This document shows positions 45,333 through 57,600 of a DNA stretch of 64,000 nt, piece after piece; positions within the stretch are counted from its first letter, which is position 1, and every line of letters starts with the position of its first letter. Location of the stretch: the NCBI GenBank assembly GCA_031761405.1, contig JASEVX010000001.1:198998110-199062109 (forward strand), in the 5' to 3' direction. Below the pieces are notes generated by a model. It was not told where the DNA came from. It did no database searches and saw only the letters and a program-made list of their open reading frames with translations. The translations under genes and the position numbers were made by a program. Source of the stretch: Serripes groenlandicus. Lineage: Eukaryota > Mollusca > Bivalvia > Cardiida > Cardiidae.

Positions 45333-45548
45333 CAAACTTTGGATACACAAGTATATATAAACTTGAAGCATCACCAGTCCACTCATTTACTCATTATCAT
45401 ATTTTCAACATTAATCAATAAAGAAACAATATTTGTTTTAATTAATATATTTTCTCCATTTTTGCATAGATATTTTCAAAGTGATCTGCTCCAGATTTGT
45501 AGTATGTTATAAAAGGTTAACTTTTATTTAATTTGTTTGCAATTTAGA

Positions 45549-45686
45549 GTGTAAGCATGGAACCTGTTCAACTTTGGTGTGATGTGTGCAAACAGCAGTT
45601 TTCTGGGCCCGTTCCTGCACAACAACATTATATAAGTCAGAAACACAAGAAAAAAGTGGAAAATTCAGCTCATTTTGTGAAATCAG
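45549..45686 (+). CDS. Zinc-finger helicase exon 1 (finger 1)
   Basis: A splice acceptor (TTTGCAATTTAG) precedes 45549, so at least one upstream, probably noncoding, exon exists. ATG at 45557 (AGCATGG, good context) opens MEPVQLWCDVCKQQFSGPVP with C8, C11, H24, H30. Donor CAG/GTAAGG. The frame is also open back to 45549, so a start further upstream cannot be excluded. Confidence 0.8.
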
Positions 45687-48600
45687 GTAAGGATCTTTGA
45701 CTCATTGCCTAAAAGTCTAGTTAACCCTTTCCCTCATATGACAATTCTTCTGCATTCTGGATAACCTATGACAAAAAGTGGAAAACATTGTGGCAAAAGG
45801 AGAAATTGCACGTTTTGTGCAATTTCTTCTTTTGTCACTACGTTTTCAAAGAGCTATCTGCTGCAGAGGTGTCAGAAAGAGTCTATATAGGGGAAAGGGT
45901 TAATACTGTAGTCCAGGTTTCTGTACTCGGAATTCAATTTAATAATATGTAACATAACGTATTGAGACTATGAATACTTTTGATCAAGATAAAAAGGTTT
46001 GATCATATTTTGAAAACAATAAGAGAAACAATATATCAGTATTTGCTTAAAATCTTTCTTTGATTCAATATTAACAGACAGTTTTTGAAAACACTGTGGC
46101 AAAAAAATGATCAATTTCCTCTTTTTCCACAATGTTTTCATTACAATTAAGAAATATCCTTTCATTTATAAACTTCTCATATTTTTCCAAGATTTGTTCC
46201 TACCAATAAAGGTTTGCCTTTTCCTGTAAATCTGTAAGACTATACATGTATATCAAAACCATACTTCTAATTCAGTAATTGATATGTTACACATTTTTAC
46301 TCAGAAAGTCTTAGAAAATCATATCTCATAAACAGTTAACACTTTCCCACATACAGAAAATCTGCAGCAGACAACTTTGAACATTTTTTTGGAAAAATGT
46401 GATATATCTCTAAATTAGAAATGTTGATAACTGAAAAAAAAATTTCTCCTTTTGCCATAATATTTTCAAAAGATGTCTGTTTCAGAGGCACCAGAAAGCG
46501 TCTGTATGAGGAAAGGGGTTAACAAATCATGTATACAAAAATTACATAGAGTCTAGCCCCAATAGCTCAGTAGACAACAATGAATGCTATTAATCCAGAG
46601 GTTAAGGGTTCTTTGTATCCTTGCTTCATCATTCATTATATCTGATGATGGACAAAAGTCATAAAGATAAGCTTAACCCTTTCCCTCATACAACAAAATA
46701 TGTCAAAGTCGTCTGCTGCAGAATTGTCGTATGAGTTAACCCTTTCCCTCATACGACAATTATGATGCAGACGACTTTGAACATATTTTAACAAAAAGTA
46801 GAAAATCTCTATAATTGAATGGATAACCTATTACTAAAAGTGGAAAACATTGTGGCAAAAGGAGAAATTGCATGTTTTGTGCAATTTCTTCTTTTGTCAC
46901 TATGTTTTCAAAAAGCCGTCTGCTGTAAAGGCGTCAGAAAGCGTCTATATGAGGGAAAGTGGTAAAGGGTTAATTGAAGATTTTTTGATTTTTTTTTGTT
47001 ATTTCAGGCACCTACTGCCATATCTGTAATGTGCATTGCGATACCTTGAAGATTTTGCGAGAACATGAATCCTCACCCAGACATCATGCAATGGTTGAAA
47101 AAAATAACCAGCTGTCTAACACAGCAACACCATCTTCTTTATCTGATGGGCGTGGTCAAATATTTGGTGCTAGTAAAGGTCATAAGGATAAAGAGTATGT
47201 TTTTAATGGTGTCAGAGGTTACTGTTATATATGTAAATTAGAACTTACTTCTGATTCCCATGCAAGTAGTCATATAAATGGAAAAAACCATGCGAAGAGG
47301 AAGAACCGGAGAATGTACGAGATTGGAGCAGGTGATACAGATGACAGTATGTCTGGTTCCCTGGAATCCCTGGATGTGTCTGAAGAGATGAACAGAGGGC
47401 AGTTCTGTCGTGTGTGCCAAGTGACGTTAACAGGACCTATCCCTGCACAACAGCATTATGATGGTGAGCAACACCAAAAGAAAGTTAGATCTTTACAAAT
47501 TGAACGAGGCATAGGTAAAGATGAAGGTATGAATGTTGGGAAATATTTACATAAAACATGTGGGGATTCAGCCCAACCTGCGAGAGAAATAAGAGAAGAA
47601 ATGCCTAAGAGTACATATCTGACAAAATGTGAATTATGTCAGGTGACTTTGTCCAGCCCTGAGCTTGCAAGGCAGCATTATGGTTGTGATGAGCATAAGA
47701 GAAAACATCTTTTATCTGAACTTAATGATGATAAATTAGAATGTAACATTTGTAATGTCCACTTCACATGTGCAGACAATAAAAGAGATCACACGGCCAG
47801 TTCTAAACACAAGAAAGCCGTTGATTTACTCCAAAAGGAAGAGAGTGGTGACCTTTTACCATTAATTTGCAAGATTTGTGATTGTACCTTCACCGGACAG
47901 GAGAGTGCTGAGGCCCATTTTATAAGTAAAAAACACAAAAGGAACCAGGAAAACTGGGAAATTCAACATAATTGTAAATTTACTTCAAAACCGGTACATG
48001 ATCACAGGTCAGCACAGGGAACCAATGAACTTAGGAATGTTAACCAGTGGGGAGGAGAAAGTTGTAGAAAACTTGTAGGAAAGTCAGTAAGTCAGGAAAA
48101 CTTAGCTGATGATGACAGTTTTCTTGCTAAACCTTTGTCAGAAGCTATCTTGGGTGAGAACAACAGAAGCGAACATTTTGAAGAGATGTTTAACCCAAAG
48201 CCAATATCTATTGGCAGTGACAGGTTTACAGGAGGAATGATGCCTTACCCAAATGATACCACCTCAAGTCATCCATTTAACAGAGAAAATAATGATCAAA
48301 TGTTCCAACAGATGTCCTCAATGAACATTAACGAATCATCAAATGATACAGCACAAATAGGTGTTAACGGGGTTCCCAGTAATTTTTATACCAATGATCA
48401 GATGGAATCTTTAAGTGAACAAAAGATAAAAAAAGAAACTCGAGAATATTTAAGACCAAGTCTCAGTGATATTTTAATGTCAGGTATGTCATATCAGAAG
48501 GATTTAACCTCAGTTTCTGATACAGGAACAATTCATTATGATCAGACACAACAATTTATAAGGAACAATCTAGAAGCTTCTAGTATTGGAAGAGGAAGAA

Positions 48601-51600
48601 GACTTTTGAAGATGTGTAATATATCGCCTGACAAAACACCAGGGCATTTTGCCATACCAGATGCTGATAGGAGAATGGATTCAACAGAAAGCTCCACTGA
48701 ATACCTCCAGAAACAAGATATGGAAGTCGACAAATATGACGAAGTAAATGAAGATGATGAGACGAAACTGAAAAGATTTATGTCCAAAATCAACAAACAA
48801 GCAAAAGATACAGATGAAGAAGATTCAGACGATGACAAACCTGAACTTGTAACACAAAAACCTGGGTCATATGATCAAATTCAGGTTCTTCAGTATACTG
48901 CCAAAAGTAAATTGATAGAAAACAACACTGAATGGGAACACACTGGTCCAGAACAAACACATAATTTTCCATTTACTGGCAATAGTAATATTGGATTTAC
49001 AGGGAATCAATCGCCTAAATTGAATGATAACAAAAATGTTAATAATTCCAAAGAGGACCATGTCACACCATATAACCAATTTTACTATCCTGACATTGGG
49101 AATCCCTTTACTGGAATTAAAGCTCAGACAGACAATCAGAGAAGAGCATCTACAGATTCCAATGTATCAGGAACTTCCGGAAGGTCTTCTACAGGGTCTC
49201 TTGATCAAGAAGAATACAGGTTTAACAAAACGGCAGAGAGAGGCTGGTGCAATGTGTGCTGTATAGAACTGACATCAACCAACCATATGAGACAACATGT
49301 GTATGGACGTAAACATATAAAAGCCAAGGAGATGTGGAGAGGTGGTGTAATGCATGATGTTTTGGGACCATCCTACAGGTGTGATGTTTGCAACGTGTCA
49401 TTGAGTGGACCGGAACCACGGAAACAACATTTGGAAAGTCAAAAGCATCAAATGAAAGTCAACCAGCTTGAAACAGGAGGTCGAGAATTTTTCTGTGATA
49501 TTTGTAATATACCATGTTCTGGTGAAGCAAGCTATGTACAGCATTTGTCTGGTGCCCAGCACTTAAAGATGTCAGGAGGAAGGGCCGGTGGTGGAAGTAT
49601 AATGGATACCACCATATGGTATGATTGTGATATTTGTAAATGTAGTCTAAATACAATACAACAACTTGAAACCCATAAAAAATCACCAAGACATCTTGCA
49701 AAAGCACAAAAATTTCAGAACTGTGGGACAGAAAGGAATGATGAGGTATACAAACCGGTTGGCAGTGAGTACAGAGCAAATGATGTCAATCCTGTTCCAT
49801 ATCAATTTAATCAAGAATCGCATTCATCTCTAAGTGGTCAACCATCTTTATTAGATAAGTTTTTGTCGCAACCTCTGTTTCCTGATGAATTTTTGTCGGA
49901 TGATTCAGGCGATTTCAAGTCGGGTAAGCAGCAAACAGAGCCTAAGCCTTTTATTAAACCTGAAATAACTGATGGTCCAATTCCAATGATGAAAAAGTTT
50001 GCCATTCCTCAGAACACACATGGACCACCTATTAATCTAGATGATAATTACGAAGACAATGGAAAAGGAGCTGGGAATGCTAAAAGGGGTCAGGGGTCAG
50101 AATTAGCATGGGCTACAAGGCAAAAAGGGTCAGGTACCAGCCTTAAGAAGGAAATAAAGGCGGACAGTTGTACATTGTCATCGCCACAAGTCAAAACTGT
50201 ACGTTCAGAACTGTCGGAGAATGCTAATCCCTATGCTGCAACACATCGCTATTACTGTCGCGCCTGCAAGGTACCTATGAATACACAAGAAAGCATGGAA
50301 GCCCATATGAAAGGAAAACGTCACTTGGCCAAAGTATGTAATGAAAAAGCGCCTGATCGAGACCACTTGGGACGCTTAAATCAGAGCGATGATGAAGTAC
50401 CGAAAACAAAATATGTTCCGCGTAACTACCAGGTTGAGTTGTTCAAGAAGGCTGTTGAATTGGATACACTCTGTTTTCTCCCCACAGGTACAATTTCTTA
50501 ACTTTCTGTGAACAAGTTGTCAAGATATAGTTTAACCATTTATTGCATACAACAAATCTGCAACAGACGAATTTGAAAATATGTTGGCAAATGTATGAAA
50601 AACTCCTTAAATAAAAGAACAATTTGCAAATGTTTGGAAAATCTCCATAAATAAAAGTAAAATTTATTGAATAAAGTTGAAAACATTGTAGCAAAAGGTG
50701 ACTTTACTTATCAGGAGCCATTTCTCCTATTGCCATAATGTTTTCTTAATTTATCTGCTCCAGATGCAATTGCATGTGGGAAAAGGTTAAATTGTTGTTT
50801 TTGATTACTTGTTATATTTTGCTATAATTTGAAAGAAAATAAAAAAATGCTTGGGCAGTGTGGAAAATGATGTTTTCAAAATATTTCTTGTTAGTAATGG
50901 CTTACTTCCTTGGAGCTCAGGGTTGCAGAGTTATTATTATGACGAATTCATTGGTTTCGGGAAAAATAAGACTGGTAGAACTGGTAAATAAACCTGGATA
51001 TACTGAGATATAACTGAAATAATGTTGAAAACGGCATAAAACACCATTCAAATTTAAAAATCCAAAAAAAAAACTTTTTCACAGTTCTAAGTGAAAAAGT
51101 TGATTGTCAGAGAAGTGTTGTCCAGTTTCTCCTTTTGCCACATTTTTTTCAAAAGTCATCTGATGCAGAGGCGTCAGAAAGTGTCTGTGTGTGGGAAAGG
51201 GTAAACTGTATTCAACTGTTAACCCTTTCCCTCTTATAGACGCTTTCTGACGCCTCTGCAGCAGACGGCTTTTTGAAAACATAGTGACAAAAGAAGAAAT
51301 TGCACAAAACGTGCAATTTCTCCTTTTGCCACAATGTTTTCCACTTTTTGTCATAGGTCATCCATTCAATTATGGAGATTTTCTATGTTTTGACAGAATA
51401 TGTTCAAAGTCGTCTGCTGCAGAATTGTCGTATGAGGGAAAGGGTTAAACTTTCAATTTTCAAGATATAACATTTTATTCCTCAAATATATGAAGCAATA
51501 AAGTCTTATCAGTCTCAGGTAAATTTTCCCTCAATCAAATACATTTTTTTGGAAACGGCAAAATCTAGGCAAAACTATGGTAAATCTCTTAAATTGAAAG

Positions 51601-54600
51601 TAGAATTATTAAATTAAGTTGAAAACATTGTGGCAAAAAGAGAAATTTCTCATCGTGAAGCACATATATGTTTTCAAGGGTAGTTTGCTGCAGATGTGTC
51701 AAAATGCCTGATAAATCGGCAGCAGACGACTTTGAAAGCATCTAGGCAAAAACTGGAAAATCTCTATAAATATAAGTAGGACTATTGAACAATTTTGAAA
51801 ACATTGTGGCATAAGGAGAATAGTGTTCAAGAGTTGTTTGCTGCAGATGTGTCAAATGTTGGCAGTGTTTCCCCAGCAGGCTGTACTAGGATATAATTAC
51901 GGGTTAATCCTTTCCCTCATATAAACGCTTCCTGACGCCTCTGCAGCAGAAAGCTTTTTGAAAACATAGTGACAAAAGAAGAAATTGCACAAAACGTGCA
52001 ATTTCTCCTTTTGCCACAATATTTTCCACTTTTTGTCATAGGTTATCCATTCAATTATGGAGATTTTCTATGTTTTGACAAAATACGTTCAAAGTCGTCT
52101 GCTGCAGAATTGTCGTATGAGGGAAAGGGTTAAGCCTTTCCCATATTCAACTAGTCTGCAGCAGACGACTTTCAAAACAACTTATATAAAATACGGAGAA
52201 TCTTAGTTATTGAACATAATTTTTTTTATAGTTACTGGAAAGAATTGAAAACATTGTGGCTAAAGGAGAAATTGCTTGTTTTGAACAGTTTCTCCTTTTG
52301 TCTTGAACAGTTTCTCCTTTTGTCACATTGTTTTCAAAAGTCAAAAGTCAACTATTCTAGGGGCATCAGCAACCGTCTATATGTAGGAAAGGGTTAAGGA
52401 AATAAAGATGAACTTCTTATGCAACAAATCTTCACTACAGCAGTTGAGTTTGAAAATCTCTTTCAATGCTGAATTGGTTGACCCAATCCAATAACAGATG
52501 CCTAAATAAGGGAGAGCAATCAAGCCTCCATCCCACAGTTATCTACTTTAATTAAAGAGATTCTCCATTTTTAGCTCGTCTTTTCGAAGAAAAGGCTAGC
52601 TATACTACTCACCTCGGCATTGGCGTCTGCGTCGGCGTTGGTTTCACACATTTGTTAAGGTTTTGGTACCAATTCACTTTTTTGTCAAAACCATTACAGC
52701 TAACAGCACTTTTTCACCATTATAACCTCTATCAACAGACAAGAGTACATAATTCTGTCATAGTGTTTGTAAGAATTATGACCTTTTTTTTTCTTAGAAA
52801 TTTGGTTAAGTTTTTCGTACAACCTATCTTTTTTTTAAAACTATTAAGAGATATTGCTTTGAAACTTTCCACATTTGTTCCCCATCATAACCTCCATCAA
52901 CAGACAAGAGTACATATCCATGTCCATGTTTTTGTAAGAATTATGGCCCTTTTTCAACTTAGAATTTTGGTTAAGTTTTCTGTACCACCTCACTTATTTT
53001 TCATGACCATTAGAGATATTGCTTTGAAACTCTCAACAATAATTATTGTTCCCCATCATAACCTCCATCAAAAGACAAGAGTACATAACTCTGTTAAGGT
53101 TTTTGTAAGAATTATGGCCCTTTTTCAACTAAGAATTTTGGTTAAGTTTTTTGTACCATTCCGCTTTTTTAGCTTGACTTTTCAAAGAAAAGGCTAGCTG
53201 TACTACTCGCCTTGGCATCGGCGTTAGTGTCACACCTTGGTTAAGGTTTTTGTACCAATTCCCTTTTTAGCTCCACTGGCTGAAAGCCAGTCGAGCTTAT
53301 GTCATGGCGAATTGTCCGTCGTGCGTGCGTGCGTTAACATTTTCCTTTAAACGACTTCTTCTCCCTAACCACTTGGCCAATTTGGTTGAAACTTCATGGG
53401 AAGCATCCTCTCAATGTCCTCTACTAAATTCCTTCAATTTTTAGCTCCACTGGCTGAAAGCCAGTCGAGCTTATGTCATGGCGAATTGTCCGTTGTGCGT
53501 GCGTGCGTTAACATTTTCCTTTAAACGACTTCTTCTCCCTAACCACTTGGCCAATTTGGTTGAAACTTCATGGGAAGCATCCTCTCAATGTCCTCTACTA
53601 AATTCCTTCAATTTTTAGCTCCACTGGCTGAAAGCCAGTCGAGCTTATGTCATGGCGAATTGTCCGTTGTGCGTGTGTGCGTGCATGCGTGCGTGCGTGC
53701 GTGCGTTAACTTATTCCTTTAAACAACTTCTTCTCACTAACCACTTGGCCAATTTGGTTGAAACTTCATAGGAAGCATCCTCTCAATGTCCTCTCTTAAA
53801 TTCCTTCCTTTTTTTTTGGTCAATCCATAATTCTGGTTTCCATGGCAACCAAAAGAAAAAAATAGTGAAAACTTAAAAAATCTTCTTCTCTGAAAGTGTC
53901 AGGCCGATTTTCAAATAATTTTGTAGAAATGTTCCTTGGGTGACCCTTTATTAGATTCCTTCAAGAAATTTTGATTGGGCGAAAAACATGGCCGCCAGGG
54001 GGCGGGGCTTTTTTGCCTTATATAGCTATAGTGAAAACTTAAATAATCTTCTTCTCAAAAAGTGTTCAGCAGATTTTCAAATAATTTTGTAGAAATGTTC
54101 CGTGGGTGACCCTCTATCAGATTCCTTCAAGCCATGTTGATTGGTAAAAAAACATGGCCGTCACAGGGCGGGGCTATTTTGCCTATATGGCTAAAGAGCA
54201 AACTTAAAAAATCTTCTCCTCCAAAAGTGTCAGGCCGATTTTCAAATAATTTTGTAGAAATGTTCCTTGTGTGAACCTTAATTAGATTCCTTCAAGAAAT
54301 GTTGATTGGGCGAAAAACATGGCCGCCAGGGGGCGGGGCTTTTTTGCGTTATATAGCTATAGTGAAAACTTAAAAGATCTTCTTCTCCGAAAGTGTTCAG
54401 CCGATTTTCAAATAATTTTGTAGAAATGTTCATTGGGAGACCCTCTATCAGATTCCTTCAAGCCATGTTGATTGGTCGAAAAACATGGCCGCCAGAGGGC
54501 GGGGCTATTTTGACTTATATGACCATAGTGAAAACTTAAAAAATCTTCTCCTCCGAAAGTGTCAGGCATATTTTCAAATAATTTTGCAGAAACATTTTTG

Positions 54601-57600
54601 GTGACACTCTACAAGATTCCTTTAAGCCATGGTGGTTGGTAAAAAAAATAGCCACCACGGGGCAGGGCTGTTTGGAGATTTTATTTTTGCCTTATGGCCG
54701 TGGAGCGATACTGGCCCTCTTGGGCCTCTTGTTGTAAGAATTATGACCCTTTAACAACTTGTAAAGTACTTTGCTTATAAATAGTATGATAAAGTACTGG
54801 TTATGTTTTATGTACCACCCAAAAATGTTTTGTTTTTTTGGCAAGCACGAAAAAGTCGAGCGCGCTGTCCTCTGAGAGCTCTTGTTTTGTTTAGATGTCT
54901 TAAAAATCGCCTGCTGCAGATTTGTTGTATGTGGGAAAGGGTTAAACTGGCACCAGAATGCTATGAAAACATAATGAAAAAATATGTAAAAACCCTAAAA
55001 TGAAAGTATGTCATTGGATAGTGTTGAAAACATTATGCTAAAAGGAAATATGTTCATCAAGAGCAATTTCTCCTTTTGCCACACTATTTTCAAAAGTCAG
55101 TTGCTGTATATGCATCAAAACAGATCTACATGTGGGTAAGGGTTAATCCATGACCTTTCTATTCAGAAACAAAACATTGGAAGCACAATTTATATTCAGA
55201 AGTCATCTGTATTAAAGAAAGGACTGATTTTCTGATAGATACACTTTGTTATCCCCTCGGTTACGAAGTAAGAGAGAAAGGGATATAGTAACGGGACCGT
55301 CCGTATGTATGTATGTATGTATGTGTGTCCTTCCGTAACAAACCTTGTCATCACTCTACACTAACCATTTCTTGACAGATCTTAACCAAACTTGGTATAA
55401 AGTAAGTATATGGTAACATCTTGAAGCCTATTGATTTTCAAGGTCATAGGTCAAAGGTCAAGCCCAAAATTGGACTAGCAATATTTTCAGCTGTGGCAAC
55501 CTTGTCACCACTCTACACTGACCATTACTTGACGGATTTTAACAAAACTTGGTATAAAGTTACTTTATGATAATATCTTGAAGCCTATTGATTTTCAAGG
55601 TCATAGGTCAAAGGTCAAGCCCAAAATTGGACTTGCAATATTTTCAGCTGTGGCAACCTTGTCACCACTCTACACTGACCATTACTTGACGGATTTTAAC
55701 AAAACTTGGTATAAAGTTACTTTATGATAATATCTTGAAGCCTATTGATTTTCAAGGTCATAGGTCAAAGTTCAAGCTCAAAATTGGACTTACAATATTT
55801 TCAGCTGTGACAGCCTTGTCACCACTCTACACTGACCATTCCTTGACCGATCTTTATAAAACTTATTATACAGTTAGTTTATGATAATATTTGAAGCCTA
55901 TTGATTTTCAAGGTCATAGGTCAAAGGTCAAGCCCAAAATTGCACTTACAATATTTTCAGCTGTGGCAGCCTTGTCACAACTCTACACTGACCATTCATT
56001 GACCGATCCTTGTCACCACTCTACACTGACCATTACTTGACAGATTTTAACCAAACTTGGTATACAGTTACTTTATGATAATATCTTGAAGCCTATTGAT
56101 TTTCAAGGTCATAGGTCAAAGGTCAAACTCAAAATTGGACTTACAATATTTTCAGCTGTGGCAGCCTTGTCACAACTCTACACTGACCATTCATTGACCG
56201 ATCTTAATAAAACTTATTATACAGTTAGTTTATGATATGTCTTGAAGCCTATTGGTTTTCAAGGTCATAGGTCAAAGGTCATGCCCAAAATTGAACTTGA
56301 TTGAACTTACAATATATCTCAGCTGTGGCAACCTTGTCACCACTCTACACTGACCATTCCTTGACAGATCTTATCCAAACTTGGCATACAGTTAGTTTGT
56401 GACAATATTTTGAAGCCTATTGATTCAAGGTCATAGGTCAAAGATCGAAGTCAAAAATTGGTCTTAAATATTTAGATCACAAGAGAACTCAATGTGAAAA
56501 TGGAAAGCCGAGGGGATGCATCCGCTTTGCGGTGCCCTTGTTAGATCTTAATTTTATTTGAACAGGTACTCAAACATCTTAAAGATATTTTTTGTTTTAG
56601 GTACTGTAAAAAAACTGTTCTATTCTAGGTACAGGAAAAACGCTGGTGTCGGTCTTGGCCATGATTCACATGCTGAAAGAGTTTCCATCCAAAAACGTGC
56701 TCTTTCTTGTGGACAAAGTGCTTCTAGTATTACAACAGTCTAAATTCATTAAGGAGCAGATTGACGGACAGAAGTTAATCAGGTAAAATTTTCCTATTCA
56801 GACGCTCTCCGACGCCTCTGCAGCAGACAGCTTTTTGAAAACAAAGTGACAAAAGAAGAAATTGCACAGAACGTGCAATTTCCCCTTTTTGCCACCATGT
56901 TTTCCACTTTTTAGCTCGACTATTATAATAGAACTAGAATATGAGAGCTTTACTACTCGCCTCTGCGTCGGCGTCCGGTTAAAGTTTTAGGGCAAGTTGG
57001 CATTTTCATTCATAAGTATTTATGATTGGGCTTTCATATTTGGAATATAGTTACATCTTATACCTTTCTTCACATTGAATGCTGAAGATGCTGAGTTTGA
57101 CCTTCTTTTTGGGGGTAAAAAACATGATTTTGGGTGGTTAAAGTTTTAGGGCAAGTTGGAATTTTATTTTAATTTTTAATTTTTCTCAATAAGTACTTGT
57201 GATAGGGCTTTCATATTTGAAATATAAATACATATAATACCTTTCTTCACATTGAATGCTGAAGATGCTGAGTTTGACCTTTTTTGGGGGGTAAAAAACA
57301 TGATTTTGGATGGTTAAAGTTTTAGGGCAAATTGGAATTTTATTTTATTTTTTTATTTTTTCTCAATAAGTACTTGTGCTAGGGCTTTCATATTTGGGAT
57401 ATAATTACATATAATACCTTTCTTCACATTGAATGCTGTAGATGCTGAGTTTGACCTTCTTTTGGGGGTAAAAAACATGATTTTTGTTGATTTTGAGAAT
57501 TTGAGATAAATTCTTTAAATTTTGTTCCTTTCTAATTGTGATCATTCATTTATCAAATATAATTCTTCAACATATCAGACAGGTTTTGGTGTCAAACATT

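Noticed and set aside
52652..53197. 181-codon plus-strand frame with repeated RIMALFQLRILVKF
   Set aside because: The repetition follows the tandem cores of a pearl-like element; it is a chance open frame across the repeats.
56558..56743. Frame reading from the upstream acceptor of exon 3
   Set aside because: It loses the Walker A motif and ends in a stop; the acceptor at 56628 gives PTGTGKT and continues to exon 4.
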